A stretch of DNA of 64,000 nt from RGIG1902 sp034926865 (GTDB lineage: Bacteria > Bacillota > Clostridia > Oscillospirales > Butyricicoccaceae), in assembly GCA_034926865.1 (NCBI GenBank), contig JAYFQP010000007.1:62001-126000 (forward strand). Direction: 5' to 3'. The number at the start of each line of letters is the position of its first letter. Within the stretch, counting starts at the first letter, position 1. Both the position numbers and the translations under genes were made by a program. Shown here piece by piece: positions 32,248-41,066 of this stretch. The notes under the pieces were generated by a model. It did no database searches. It saw only the letters and a list, made by a program, of their open reading frames with translations, and was not told the origin of the DNA.

Positions 32248-32805
32248 ATGGAGAAATTGAAGATATTGGCTATTGTAGGTTCTTTGAGAAAGGATTCTTT
32301 GAACCGACAGCTTGCCATGGCTGCAAAAGAGATGGTAGGCGAAAGGGCCGAGTTTGAGATCCTTGATTATTCGGATATCCCGTTTATGAACGAGGATATA
32401 GAGTATCCTGCCCCTGAGGCTGTTGCTCGCGTGCGCGAGAAGGTCAAAGAGTCAGACGGCATATGGTTTTTTACTCCCGAATATAACCACTTTTTCCCGG
32501 GTGTTTTGAAGAACCTTATCGACTGGCTTTCAAGGCCCGTCAGTAAAGAGGAGCGCCAGGTACTTTCGAAAAAGCCCGCGGCAATAAGCGGAATCACTCC
32601 GGGCATGTCAGGTACAGCTATTGCGCAGGATCACCTTGTGACGCTGATAAGCTTTATGAATATGCGTGTAATGAATATGCCGCGTCTGACAATCCCCAAC
32701 GCGCTGGAGCAAGTCAACGAGAACGGCAGACTTGAGCTTAGCTCAAGCAGCAAGTACCTGCAAAAGCAGGCCGATGCTTTCATAAAGTTCATAGAGGAGA
32801 AATAG
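32248..32805 (+). CDS. NADPH-dependent FMN reductase (flavodoxin-like)
   Basis: Flavoprotein of 185 residues. VGSLRKDSLNRQLA near 9-22 is the FMN phosphate loop, and FFTPEYNHFFPGVLKNLIDW near 75-95 is the second FMN-binding block typical of azo/chromate/quinone reductases of the NAD(P)H-FMN reductase family. The physiological acceptor is unknown. GGAAGAG lies 9 nt before the ATG at 32248; the ATG at 32239 directly abuts it and is less likely. Confidence 0.88.
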   Translation: MEKLKILAIVGSLRKDSLNRQLAMAAKEMVGERAEFEILDYSDIPFMNEDIEYPAPEAVARVREKVKESDGIWFFTPEYNHFFPGVLKNLIDWLSRPVSKEERQVLSKKPAAISGITPGMSGTAIAQDHLVTLISFMNMRVMNMPRLTIPNALEQVNENGRLELSSSSKYLQKQADAFIKFIEEK

Positions 32806-32844
32806 TACGCGGCTTAGTACAGAAAATAACTTAATGTCAAAAGG

Positions 32845-32871
32845 AAAAGCGGAGGAATAACCTCCGCTTTT
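32845..32871 (+). terminator. Terminator of the FMN reductase gene
   Basis: AAAAGCGGAGG and CCTCCGCTTTT pair with a 5-nt loop, followed by ATATTTTTTT. It may also stop the convergent small GNAT gene. Confidence 0.8.
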
Positions 32872-32898
32872 ATATTTTTTTGATAGGCTCGAAGAAGC

Positions 32899-33165
32899 TC
32901 AAAGAAGGTCTTGATATTCCGAATGCTCGGAGAACCATTTGACAGCATAAGAGCATACCGGCTGCACCTTTAGCCCGAGAGAGCGTATATGCTCGGCCGT
33001 GGCCTGCATAAGTTTGCCCGCTATACCCTGCCCGCGAAGAGAGGGGTCTACAAAGGTATTGTCGATTATTGCGGCGCCGTTATCTGTAGTGAAGGTAGCT
33101 TCGGCTATTCGATTGCCTTCTGCGTCTTCTGCAAAGACACAGCCGATTTCATGCTTGAAAATCAC
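32899..33165 (-). CDS. Small GNAT-fold N-acetyltransferase (YjdJ-like)
   Basis: Compact acetyltransferase-fold protein of 88 residues: IAEATFTTDNGAAIIDNTFVDPSLRGQGIAGKLM contains the shortened acetyl-CoA loop (RGQGIAGKL) and VQPVCSYAVKWFSEH the conserved C-terminal strand-helix with CSYA. Family members are about 90-100 residues. A GTG at 33174 directly abuts AGAGG, so the GTG at 33165, 8 nt from that site, is preferred. Substrate unknown. Confidence 0.8.
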   Translation of the reverse strand: MIFKHEIGCVFAEDAEGNRIAEATFTTDNGAAIIDNTFVDPSLRGQGIAGKLMQATAEHIRSLGLKVQPVCSYAVKWFSEHSEYQDLL

Positions 33166-33204
33166 AGTTTGCACCTCTATCTATTTGAGTAGGGTTGTTA
33201 GTCT

Positions 33205-33525
33205 TTAGTCTATCACAACGGCTGTCCCGCAGACAGTTACCATCAGCATATTGTTGCCGGAGCCGAGAACTTCGTAATCAATATCTACTCCTACAATGGC
33301 ATTTGCGCTCAATTTTGCCGCTCTTTGTGCCATTTCCGACATGGCCTTTTCTCTTGCATCGATCAATTCTCCTTCATAGCTCTGAGAACGGCCGCCAAAA
33401 AAGTTTGATAGACCTGCGGCGAAATCCTTGACGAAATCCACTCCGCTTATGACCTCGCCTACAACGATGCCCTTATATTCACGGATGGTTTTTCCCTCTA
33501 TGGTCGGTGTTGTCGTAATAATCAT
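33205..33525 (-). CDS. YbjQ/UPF0145 family protein
   Basis: A 106-residue member of the YbjQ family (often labelled heavy-metal-binding). GKTIREYKGIVVGEVISGVDFVKDFAAG near 11-38 and the KLSANAIVGVDIDYEVLG block near 70-88 are diagnostic. The function is unknown; members form pentamers. The small GNAT gene begins 40 nt downstream. The minus-strand start has AAGGAG upstream. Confidence 0.88.
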   Translation of the reverse strand: MIITTTPTIEGKTIREYKGIVVGEVISGVDFVKDFAAGLSNFFGGRSQSYEGELIDAREKAMSEMAQRAAKLSANAIVGVDIDYEVLGSGNNMLMVTVCGTAVVID

Positions 33526-33614
33526 AGCGTTCTGCTCCTTTATATGTTGGTGTCTTAATTATATCATTGCGCTATGCGCCATACAACAGGTTAAAATGAA
33601 TTGATTTTAAACAT

Positions 33615-34445
33615 TCACTTTTTAACCGGGATCATAATTTCCACGTGGCATAGATCCAGCGCCTCATCCCACAGCAGATATTTTTCTATTGTAGGAAGGT
33701 CGAGCTGACGGTATTGGCTTTGGGGCAGGAACTCGCCGTATACACGTTTCCATACCTCTGCAAGTACGCCTTCGGATATATGCCCTTTTGCTGTAAAAAC
33801 AAGCCATAAGGCGGGCGGATAGTTGTACCTTTCAAATCCGGCTGCATCATCTCCTTGGTATTCTGCGGCGCACATATAGTCGTTGTTGCCGTCGGCATCA
33901 AAGCCGAAGCAAAGGCCGAGATCGCAGGGATATCCGCATAGCTCTTTCAGCTTTTCCAAAATGCCGCAGGACTTGACTATATCCCATGTGCCTCCGCCAT
34001 ACGGAGTGGTGCGCCGAATGCCGAGAACATCAAAGGAGTTTTTTTCAAGGAGTTTATAATTCATTTCTTCCATCCCTTCTATCACGAAAGAAAAGGTGAG
34101 GCGTGGATAAAACTTGAGGGGGGTGTTGAGTTTGCGGGCTTCCTGCGGAGTGATCCCATGCATGCGCTTGAACGCGGCTGTGAAAGCATCAGATGAATCG
34201 TAACCGTATTTTACTGCGATATCTATGATGCGCAAAGTTGTATTCTGAAGATCCTCCTGAGCGCGGGACAGGCGCCTGCGCCGGATATATTCGGAAAGCT
34301 GGATGCCTGTTACAGGGGCAAAAGAGCGCTGAAAGACGGCATAGGGGCATGCCATTATGCGGCTTATCTCAGAGCAGTCTATTTCTGCGGTAAGATGAGC
34401 TTCAATATAGTCCATGGCGTTGTTCATGCTTATGACCCATTCCAT
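33615..34445 (-). CDS. AraC-family transcriptional regulator with GyrI-like effector domain
   Basis: A 276-residue regulator of the Rob/SoxS-like architecture. Two helix-turn-helix motifs lie in the N-terminal 100 residues (CSEISRIMACPYAVFQRSF and IIDIAVKYGYDSSDAFTAAF followed by GITPQEARK). The C-terminal part from about 120 (ELMNYKLLEK-like start, FDVLGIRRTT, later CHVEIMIPVKK) is a GyrI-like effector-binding domain that senses small molecules. AAAGGAGG sets the ATG at 34445. Its target and ligand are not indicated by neighbours. Confidence 0.88.
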   Translation of the reverse strand: MEWVISMNNAMDYIEAHLTAEIDCSEISRIMACPYAVFQRSFAPVTGIQLSEYIRRRRLSRAQEDLQNTTLRIIDIAVKYGYDSSDAFTAAFKRMHGITPQEARKLNTPLKFYPRLTFSFVIEGMEEMNYKLLEKNSFDVLGIRRTTPYGGGTWDIVKSCGILEKLKELCGYPCDLGLCFGFDADGNNDYMCAAEYQGDDAAGFERYNYPPALWLVFTAKGHISEGVLAEVWKRVYGEFLPQSQYRQLDLPTIEKYLLWDEALDLCHVEIMIPVKK

Positions 34446-34642
34446 AGTAAGCCTCCTTTGAATAAGCTCGACCACACTTTATGGATTAAGTATAGCATAA
34501 AATACGGCGGTGCACCCCATTTTAACAATACAGATATTAACGGAAAGAATGTTATTTCTGAAGAGAAAACCTAAAGCGCATGGGCTGTTCCTCCGGGTTA
34601 TTCGTTTTAAATAGTCTGCTGGGAAAGCAATATTTAGGATAA

Positions 34643-34681
34643 AACAAACCCCATAAAACGTATCGGTTCAAGGGGTTTGTT
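34643..34681 (-). terminator. Terminator of the DUF4230 gene
   Basis: AACAAACCCC (34643-34652) and GGGGTTTGTT (34672-34681) pair across a 19-nt loop. On the minus strand TTTT follows the stem. Confidence 0.65.
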
Positions 34682-34701
34682 CATTTGCAGTTACTTAATA
34701 A

Positions 34702-35301
34702 TTACTTTTTAAAGACGAGGGTTAATGCTCTATCGCCAATAGAATCTTTAAACAGACTGTTCATGAGAACTTCGATCTGGCTTTTAGCTGACATTTTTAG
34801 TTCATCTATGCCTCCGTTCTCTGTTACATCTTCTTTTGCGGCACTAATTGCCTTTAAGGCGTCTTCTTTTGACTCTCCGTTAAATAAAGCCGATTTTTGA
34901 TCGTAATATTGAATTGAGTCTGTATCTATTGAAAGATCTAAGACCTCTATTTGAGGAATTGTAATTATTACTTTGGAGTCGGTGATTTCCACCACTACCT
35001 TTGAAAGATCAATTCCAGCTTTAATTTTCGCCCGATAAGTCATGGAAAATGCTTTTAAAGTCAAAAACGGGATATCTCCATCTGAATAATGAATTAACCC
35101 GTTATATGTCATTTTTGCAGAAGCCAGATCACTTGCGGCTTCCAGCTTATCACTGATAAACGTTCCTGAAATTTCTGGCTGCGGCTCTTTTGTAAGCCGT
35201 CCCACAACAAAAATTACTGTGCACACAATAAGAAACACCATGGTTAACTGTATAAGCGCCTTAGCTATTTCTATATTTCGAATCCCTTCTTTTTGTCCCA
35301 T
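34702..35301 (-). CDS. DUF4230 membrane-anchored protein
   Basis: A 199-residue protein with an N-terminal membrane anchor (about 14-36, LIQLTMVFLIVCTVIF) and a DUF4230 domain outside the membrane (MTYNGLIHYSDGDIPFL near 65, FSMTYRAKIKAGIDLSKV near 85, KSQIEVLMNSLF near 175). The function of the domain is unknown. GAGGAG 9 nt upstream sets the ATG at 35301; the open frame extends further upstream into the tRNA operon terminator, which is not credible coding sequence. Confidence 0.8.
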   Translation of the reverse strand: MGQKEGIRNIEIAKALIQLTMVFLIVCTVIFVVGRLTKEPQPEISGTFISDKLEAASDLASAKMTYNGLIHYSDGDIPFLTLKAFSMTYRAKIKAGIDLSKVVVEITDSKVIITIPQIEVLDLSIDTDSIQYYDQKSALFNGESKEDALKAISAAKEDVTENGGIDELKMSAKSQIEVLMNSLFKDSIGDRALTLVFKK

Positions 35302-35442
35302 TTGACATTTCTCCTCAATAATATTGATCTTCGCAATAACTTTTGCAATTTTTGTAATGGCTGTACGTGTCTTTGCCATATATGGTTTTGACGCTCTGTT
35401 GAAAAGAAGCGGCTGCTGATCATGATGGCTTTTATGCGTTGT

Positions 35443-35480
35443 ATAAAAAAATCGTCGCAAGCTTTGTAAAGCTTGCGACG
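35443..35480 (-). terminator. Terminator of the tRNA operon
   Basis: CGTCGCAAGCTT and AAGCTTGCGACG form a perfect 12-bp stem with a 4-nt loop, just after tRNA-Lys. T7 follows on the minus strand. Confidence 0.9.
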
Positions 35481-35483
35481 ACA

Positions 35484-35559
35484 TGGTGATCCATCGGAGA
35501 TTCGAACTCCGGACACCCTGCTTAAAAGGCAGGTGCTCTGCCTACTGAGCTAATGGATC
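35484..35559 (-). tRNA. tRNA-Lys (anticodon TTT)
   Basis: Acceptor GATCCAT/ATGGATC, anticodon stem CCTGC/GCAGG with loop CTTTTAA, T-arm with GTTCGAATC and encoded CCA. It is the last tRNA of the five-gene operon. Confidence 0.95.
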
Positions 35560-35564
35560 ATATC

Positions 35565-35639
35565 TGGCTGGGGTAGCAGGATTTGAACCTGCGAATGCCA
35601 GAGTCAAAGTCTGGTGCCTTACCGCTTGGCTATACCCCA
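35565..35639 (-). tRNA. tRNA-Gln (anticodon TTG)
   Basis: Acceptor TGGGGTA/TACCCCA, anticodon stem CCAGA/TCTGG with loop CTTTGAC, GTTCAAATC T-loop and encoded CCA. The U1-A72 acceptor end is typical of bacterial tRNA-Gln. Confidence 0.95.
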
Positions 35640-35710
35640 ATGTTGACAGTAAAAGCCGCCGTCAGGCCGTTTGTTTGAGGTATCAGCGCTTCAAGCGGAG
35701 AAAAATAAAA

Positions 35711-35787
<77 letters not shown>

Positions 35788-35795
35788 CGCATGTA

Positions 35796-35872
35796 TGGCG
35801 TGCCTGGAGGGACTCGAACCCCCAACCTACTGCTTAGAAGGCAGTTGCTCTATCCTGATGAGCTACAGGCAC
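35796..35872 (-). tRNA. tRNA-Arg (anticodon TCT)
   Basis: Acceptor GTGCCTG/CAGGCAC, anticodon stem ACTGC/GCAGT with loop CTTCTAA, T-loop GTTCGAGTC and encoded CCA. Confidence 0.95.
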
Positions 35873-35956
35873 ATATTAAGATGTGGCGCAAAAAAACAGA
35901 AAAAAGAAAAGGCTTGTACGGCTTTGCCTTTCAGCGGCGAACTATAAAAAGAACAG

Positions 35957-36030
35957 TGGAGCGGGTGATGGGAATCGAACCCACGTGTTCAGCTTGGAAG
36001 GCTGACATTCTACCATTGAACCACACCCGC
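35957..36030 (-). tRNA. tRNA-Gly (anticodon TCC)
   Basis: Acceptor GCGGGTG/CACCCGC, short D-loop, anticodon stem CAGC/GCTG with loop CTTCCAA, T-loop GTTCGATTC and encoded CCA. First gene of the operon. Confidence 0.95.
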
Positions 36031-36046
36031 ACATATCAGCTTTACA

Positions 36047-36075
36047 ATTTTAACACGGAGGGAAACCCTTGTCAA
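36047..36075 (-). promoter_or_regulatory. Promoter of the tRNA operon
   Basis: On the minus strand TTGACA (36075-36070) and TAAAAT (36052-36047) are 17 nt apart and lie 17 nt before tRNA-Gly. Confidence 0.85.
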
Positions 36076-36202
36076 GCCTATAATATAATTTTATAAGGCC
36101 ATGGGAGCCGATAAGCAGGCATGGATTTTGCCTGCGATGGCTGGTTATAGCAAAGTATTCCCGCAAAAAAGAAAGCTAAACGTCTGGAACGTATAAAAAA
36201 TG

Positions 36203-36225
36203 AAGCCGGGGGAGCGCCCCGGCTT
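36203..36225 (-). terminator. Terminator of the clpE-like gene
   Basis: AAGCCGGGG and CCCCGGCTT pair around a 5-nt loop immediately after the stop codon; on the minus strand CATTTTTTAT follows. Confidence 0.85.
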
Positions 36226-36228
36226 TGC

Positions 36229-38553
36229 TTATTTTGCCTCGAGAATTGTTCGTTCTCCGTCGGAGGAAAGTTTTATTTCGTTTATAGGGTTTTGGTAGGA
36301 GGAAATAATAGCGGTGGCCGCCTTATCCTCAACCTCTTTTTCGATCAGCCTGCGCAAGTTTCTTGCACCGAACTTCACCGAGAAGGATTTTTTGGTAAGG
36401 TACTGAACGGAGCTGTCGTCCCAGCTGAAGGTTATGCCGCTTCGCTCAAGCCCCTTTTTGAGGTCACTCAGCATGATGACGCAGATGTCGCGGAAATTAT
36501 CTTCGCTGAGGTGATTGAAGGAGACTATTTCATCTATTCTGTTGAGGAACTCGGGGCGCATTACTTCTGAGAGGGCGTTTAATGCCTTTTCACGGTCTTG
36601 CTGAGTTACGCTGCGCCCGAAGCCGACTGTGCCCGAGGTTCTGTTGCTGCCGGCGTTGGATGTCATTATAATGACGGTGTTTTCAAAGGAGACCTTTCGG
36701 CCCTGGGCATCTGTCACTCTTCCGTCGTCGAGAATCTGCAAAAGAATGTTGAGAACATCGGGATGTGCTTTTTCTATCTCGTCGAATAGGACTACCGAAT
36801 ATGGCCTGCGGCGTATTTTTTCTGTAAGCTGCCCGGCTTCATCATAGCCAACATATCCCGGAGGAGCGCCTATGAGCTTTGAAACAGAGTGCTTTTCCAT
36901 ATACTCGCTCATGTCAAGGCGTATCAGAGCGTCCTCAGTAGCGAAAAGGTCTGCTGCAAGGCATTTGACAAGCTCGGTCTTTCCGACGCCTGTGGGGCCT
37001 ACAAATATGAAGGAAACGGGCTTAAGCTTCTGTGAGACTCCTGCTCTTCTGCGGCGGATAGCTGAGGCAACGCCTTCGATAGCCTCATCCTGGCCTACTA
37101 CGCGCTTTTTAAGGCGCTCTTCCAGCTTTGTAAGGCGTTCGAAATCCTGTTCCCGAACTTTGCTGGCCGGTATCTTTGTCCAGAGCTCAATGACCCTTGA
37201 AAGGTCATCTACCGAGAGGGTGGGGGCAGGCTCGGCTTCAAGCACCTGGAGCTTTTGCTTGAGCTGAAGAACGCGGCTTTTGGTCTCCGCGATTTTGGCG
37301 AACATATCTTCCTGAGGCTGTTCGGAGGAAGAGTATTGCTCCATAAGCGACTCCTGCTCTTCAAGCTCACGTTTTATGGCGCCCTTTTGGTTAATGACAG
37401 CGCTTTTAAGGTTTAAATCAGAGCATGCTTCATCCAGCAGATCGATGGCCTTGTCTGGCATGAATCGGTCGCTGATATACCTGTCGGCAAGATAGACGGC
37501 CTGCCGTATGATTTCATCGGGAACAGCTACCCCGTGATAGCTTTCGTAATAGCCCTTTACACCCTTGAGTATCTCGAAGGTTTCATCAAGAGAGGGTTCG
37601 TTGATCGTTACGGGCTGGAAGCGGCGCTCGAGAGCTGTATCCTTTTCTATATGTTGACGGTATTCCTTAAAGGTGGTGGCACCGATGACCTGTATCTCGC
37701 CCCTTGAGAGGGCGGGCTTTAAGATATTAGCCGCATTCATCGAGCCTTCGGCATCGCCGGCGCCAACGAGATTGTGAACTTCGTCGATTACGAGGATTAT
37801 ATTCCCCAGCACCTTGACCTCGTCGATAAGATTTTTCATGCGGCTTTCGAACTGGCCGCGGAACTGTGTCCCGGCGACCATGGCTGTCATATCGAGAAGC
37901 CAGACCTCCTTATCGCGGAGCTTGAATGGCACATTGCCATCAGATATGCGCTGGGCAAGGCCCTCGGCGACAGCAGTTTTGCCGACGCCGGGCTCTCCGA
38001 TAAGACATGGATTGTTTTTTTGACGGCGGTTAAGAATCTGGATGACCCTTTCCGTCTCGCTTTCGCGGCCGATGACTTTATCGAGCTTGCCCTCCTGGGC
38101 CCGCTCTGTAAGGTCGATGGCATATTTGCTTAAAAACTTGGAGGAGGGCTTGCTTTTGCCCTTCTTTTCCTGTTCAGTTTCCTTTTGCTTTCGTTTGCCG
38201 GGGAAATTTGAAAAAAGAGGAAATGCGGGGGCGCGAGAAGCCTCGTCTGCTTCATCTCCTTCGGGCAGTTCAGTGGGAAGCTCATCGCCGTCAGGCATGC
38301 TTTGGGGACCCCCGAAACTGCTCATAAGGTTCTGGAACATCTCTCCGTCGCCTTCCATCAGCTCTTTGGTCATATTTTCAAGGTCGCTGTCGGTTATGCC
38401 GAAGCGGTCCATAATATCGGCAACAGGTTTTATGCCAAGCTCTTTGGCGCATTTGAGGCACAGGCCTTCGTTTTTTGTTTCGCCGTTTTCAATTTTGGTT
38501 ACAAAAACGACGGCAAGATTCTTTTTGCATCTTGAGCATATGGGTACTTTCAT
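36229..38553 (-). CDS. Clp ATPase with N-terminal zinc finger (ClpE-like)
   Basis: Hsp100 unfoldase of 774 residues. Instead of a ClpN repeat domain, the N-terminus has a four-Cys zinc finger (CSRCKK at 6-11 and CLKCAKELG near 32-40), as in ClpE. AAA module 1 has GEPGVGKT near 186 and VIDEVHNL near 250; a short helical insert lies near 400-450; AAA module 2 has GPTGVGKT near 521 and LFDEIEKAH near 590. TVGFGRS near 655 resembles the (I/L/V)GF loop that docks ClpP, so it should feed a protease. The acidic Gly/Glu/Asp-rich linker (about 80-115) is unusual. It overlaps pgsA by 4 nt. No CtsR gene is seen nearby. Confidence 0.88.
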   Translation of the reverse strand: MKVPICSRCKKNLAVVFVTKIENGETKNEGLCLKCAKELGIKPVADIMDRFGITDSDLENMTKELMEGDGEMFQNLMSSFGGPQSMPDGDELPTELPEGDEADEASRAPAFPLFSNFPGKRKQKETEQEKKGKSKPSSKFLSKYAIDLTERAQEGKLDKVIGRESETERVIQILNRRQKNNPCLIGEPGVGKTAVAEGLAQRISDGNVPFKLRDKEVWLLDMTAMVAGTQFRGQFESRMKNLIDEVKVLGNIILVIDEVHNLVGAGDAEGSMNAANILKPALSRGEIQVIGATTFKEYRQHIEKDTALERRFQPVTINEPSLDETFEILKGVKGYYESYHGVAVPDEIIRQAVYLADRYISDRFMPDKAIDLLDEACSDLNLKSAVINQKGAIKRELEEQESLMEQYSSSEQPQEDMFAKIAETKSRVLQLKQKLQVLEAEPAPTLSVDDLSRVIELWTKIPASKVREQDFERLTKLEERLKKRVVGQDEAIEGVASAIRRRRAGVSQKLKPVSFIFVGPTGVGKTELVKCLAADLFATEDALIRLDMSEYMEKHSVSKLIGAPPGYVGYDEAGQLTEKIRRRPYSVVLFDEIEKAHPDVLNILLQILDDGRVTDAQGRKVSFENTVIIMTSNAGSNRTSGTVGFGRSVTQQDREKALNALSEVMRPEFLNRIDEIVSFNHLSEDNFRDICVIMLSDLKKGLERSGITFSWDDSSVQYLTKKSFSVKFGARNLRRLIEKEVEDKAATAIISSYQNPINEIKLSSDGERTILEAK

Positions 38554-39083
38554 TTTGTGTTCTCCTTAACAAGCTTAACTCCCTTGAAAAGATATGAGGA
38601 CAATGCGGCAAATACACAGGCGAACGCGCATATGAACAGAAGAGCAGAGTATTTTGCCGGAATATGGAAGAGAATTGTTAGTATTATTGCCACATAAAAC
38701 AGGAGTGTTGCGGCCTTTCCCCACCAATTTGAGGGAGGCATATCTTTGATAAATTTATATAGAATAGCGCCACCGATGACCTGAAGGCTTTCCTTGGCTA
38801 TATAGAGTATGCTCACAGAGGCGGGTATCATGCCCACCATAGACATGGATACCAGCGCTGACATGACCATCAGCTTGTCGGCTAAAGGGTCAAGAATACG
38901 TCCGAGTATAGTTACCTGGTCATATTTTCTGGCTAGTCGCCCGTCGATTATGTCTGTTATGCCGGCGATCACAAATACTGCAACCGCTATCGTGTAGGCA
39001 TACGGAACTCCAGAAAAAAAAGTGCAAAGATAGACCGGTATAAGAAATAGCCTGAACAGGGACAGTGCATTGGGCAGGTTCAT
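38550..39083 (-). CDS. pgsA: CDP-diacylglycerol--glycerol-3-phosphate 3-phosphatidyltransferase
   Basis: Membrane enzyme that makes phosphatidylglycerol phosphate, the first committed step to phosphatidylglycerol and cardiolipin. The 177 residues are of normal length. The CDP-alcohol phosphotransferase signature DGRLARKYDQVTILGRILDPLADK begins near residue 47 and contains the metal-binding aspartates (DG..AR........G...D...D). About five membrane helices are evident. AAGGAGA precedes the ATG. It is coupled to the downstream clp gene by an ATGA overlap. Confidence 0.93.
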   Translation of the reverse strand: MNLPNALSLFRLFLIPVYLCTFFSGVPYAYTIAVAVFVIAGITDIIDGRLARKYDQVTILGRILDPLADKLMVMSALVSMSMVGMIPASVSILYIAKESLQVIGGAILYKFIKDMPPSNWWGKAATLLFYVAIILTILFHIPAKYSALLFICAFACVFAALSSYLFKGVKLVKENTK

Positions 39084-39150
39084 TAGCGTTCTCCTTTTAG
39101 CCTGTATTGGTATAATAGCATTATTTTATGTCGACATTATGAACTTTGTG

Positions 39151-39885
39151 CTAATTATGTATGATCGACGCTACTAGTTCACCCGTATAGCTTTGGGAAA
39201 GCAGGGTTTTTGACGTAATTCCGGTGGGCTCGGGGCTTCCGTAGGCAAAAATGCCGGCACAGAGAGCAATCACAATCAAAGTGCCGCCTATAAGCCCGAT
39301 AGCGCCACCGGCGAGGCGGTTTAATGAGCTTATTATTGGCCAATCAAGGCTAAGAATCCTCACAACGATGGAAATCACGAATTTTATAAGCACAAAGAGG
39401 GCAAAAAAAGTGATGAATGGGGCAAGCTTGTTGACCATGGCTTCAGTCATAAGCTCTGTCGGCGAAACGCTGCCGTGCAGGCCGGGAAGCAGTTTTTCAA
39501 GGCTTTGGGAGATATGCAGCTTTTCTGCAAGAGAAGAAAGCTGCTCAGGAAGGCCGAGGCTGCTTAGCTTTTCTCCTAAAGAGGAGACTGTGTCCGCAAG
39601 ATTTCCGGCCGCCTGGCCGAGGGTGACAGTGGCATCGATGGCCGGGGTAAGGCCCATTGTTTCGGCTGTCGAGGCTATGGCCTTATGGGCATAAGGTGTC
39701 ATGATCCTTATTGTTATCGGAGTGATCGTGGGGCTTAGCGACGAGGCGGCAAGCCAAGCTGCTATCGTGCCGAAAAGCCCGGCAAGAACCCTGAAGGCTC
39801 CGCGCCTGCGCCCGTACCAGAACATAAAGGCCAGAATAAGCACAAAGGCTATGTCAAAAATATATGGGCTTTGCAACTGCCTCAC
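39151..39885 (-). CDS. CvpA family membrane protein
   Basis: A 244-residue membrane protein of the CvpA family (named for colicin V production; general function unclear, linked to envelope stress). YIFDIAFVLILAFMFWYGRRRG near 7-28 starts the first helix and its typical GxxRG turn; further helices lie near 32-55, 155-180 and 200-225. The central segment (about 80-145) is a soluble helical loop. The gene overlaps the DUF5711 gene by 4 nt and closes the truA/ecf operon. Confidence 0.82.
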   Translation of the reverse strand: MRQLQSPYIFDIAFVLILAFMFWYGRRRGAFRVLAGLFGTIAAWLAASSLSPTITPITIRIMTPYAHKAIASTAETMGLTPAIDATVTLGQAAGNLADTVSSLGEKLSSLGLPEQLSSLAEKLHISQSLEKLLPGLHGSVSPTELMTEAMVNKLAPFITFFALFVLIKFVISIVVRILSLDWPIISSLNRLAGGAIGLIGGTLIVIALCAGIFAYGSPEPTGITSKTLLSQSYTGELVASIIHN

Positions 39886-41066
39886 TCTCCTTTTTCAAAC
39901 GACACTATTTTGGCGCTGTCGCTGTAAACAGCGGCGACGCTGCCTGTTTCTGTTATTAATACATCCCTGACGCCGGAAAGTTCCACATTTTCTGCGGCCT
40001 GAGAAGCTAAATCTACTTTATACAGCTCTTTTCCTGAGATGAAAGCAAGGGTGCTGCCCGAAAGGGCAATGCTGCGGATATCGCCGTCGAAGGTGCCGCT
40101 GTAGATCTCTTTACATTCGCCGTCAAAAACCTTTACATCGGAGCTGTCGCCCTTTGTGCCTTTGAGAGATATTGCGCAGAGGCTTTCAGCGCCGTGGTTG
40201 AAGGCGACGAGGGAACCTGATGTGAATGCGGCCGAGGCTTTAAGCGCGCCGTCATTGTCATAGGCATATATGCCGTCTTCACAAAGCACCATAAGCAGCC
40301 TGTTTGAATAATACTCCATGGAATAGACGTCTCTGTTGCCGAGATCTATTGTTATTTTGCATTCTTCGCCGTCTGTAGGCTGGTATCTGATATAGGTGTC
40401 TGACGCACCGTCCTTTTGACCGATACAGAGCACCGCGGCTGTTTTCGCATTAGGCGAAAGCGCGGACAAGAAGGCGAAATGATCGGAGGTCTGCCATTTG
40501 TAAACGTCCTTAAGGCGCTTGTCAAAAACCGTCAAAGCAGTTCTGAATCCTGCCTCATCGGTGATAACAGAACATTCGCCTGAAAGGTTTGCGGAAAGAG
40601 AGAGGATATTTGATTTAAGTGTCGTTTCGTAAAGCAAGGAGTAGCTGCTCAGGCGTGATATCCCGGTTCCGCCGAGATCATAGACCAGTATCGAGTTACC
40701 GCTTACTCTCATATAGGGGTTTGAGTATTTTATCTGCTTTGAATAGTCCATATTCTCAAAGGGAGGAATAAAGCGGAAACTGCCGCCGGAGCAGGTGGCT
40801 ATACCGACATCGAAGGCCTTGTAGGAGGTGTTGAGCCCTGCATCAAAGGGGAAAGTGTCGGTTTGGCTGCCTTCAAAGGTGACATGGTCTATGTAAGAGA
40901 TTATGCGTTTTATATTGGTGATATTCAAATCTTCTCGATAGGTAAAAATGCAGAACACCATCGTTATAAGCAGGCCGACAAGAGACAGGGACCTTATGGC
41001 CGAGATGACGGCAAGGCGCTTGTCTTCGCGGAAGCGTGTTATTTTGGCATTACTCAGATTTGACAT
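39882..41066 (-). CDS. DUF5711 family membrane-anchored protein
   Basis: A 394-residue protein with a single membrane anchor near 24-45 and a large extracytoplasmic part made of short beta repeats (VYDLGGTGISRLS, AAVLCIGQKDGASD, LLMVLCEDGIYAYD and similar), which looks like a beta-propeller. I assign DUF5711 from overall resemblance. Its function is unknown. The start overlaps the 3' end of truA by 17 nt, so it is translated as part of that operon. Confidence 0.7.
   Translation of the reverse strand: MSNLSNAKITRFREDKRLAVISAIRSLSLVGLLITMVFCIFTYREDLNITNIKRIISYIDHVTFEGSQTDTFPFDAGLNTSYKAFDVGIATCSGGSFRFIPPFENMDYSKQIKYSNPYMRVSGNSILVYDLGGTGISRLSSYSLLYETTLKSNILSLSANLSGECSVITDEAGFRTALTVFDKRLKDVYKWQTSDHFAFLSALSPNAKTAAVLCIGQKDGASDTYIRYQPTDGEECKITIDLGNRDVYSMEYYSNRLLMVLCEDGIYAYDNDGALKASAAFTSGSLVAFNHGAESLCAISLKGTKGDSSDVKVFDGECKEIYSGTFDGDIRSIALSGSTLAFISGKELYKVDLASQAAENVELSGVRDVLITETGSVAAVYSDSAKIVSFEKGE

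Noticed and set aside
35301..35484. N-terminal extension of the DUF4230 protein
   Set aside because: The extension would be translated from the tRNA operon terminator; a GAGGAG site supports the shorter start.
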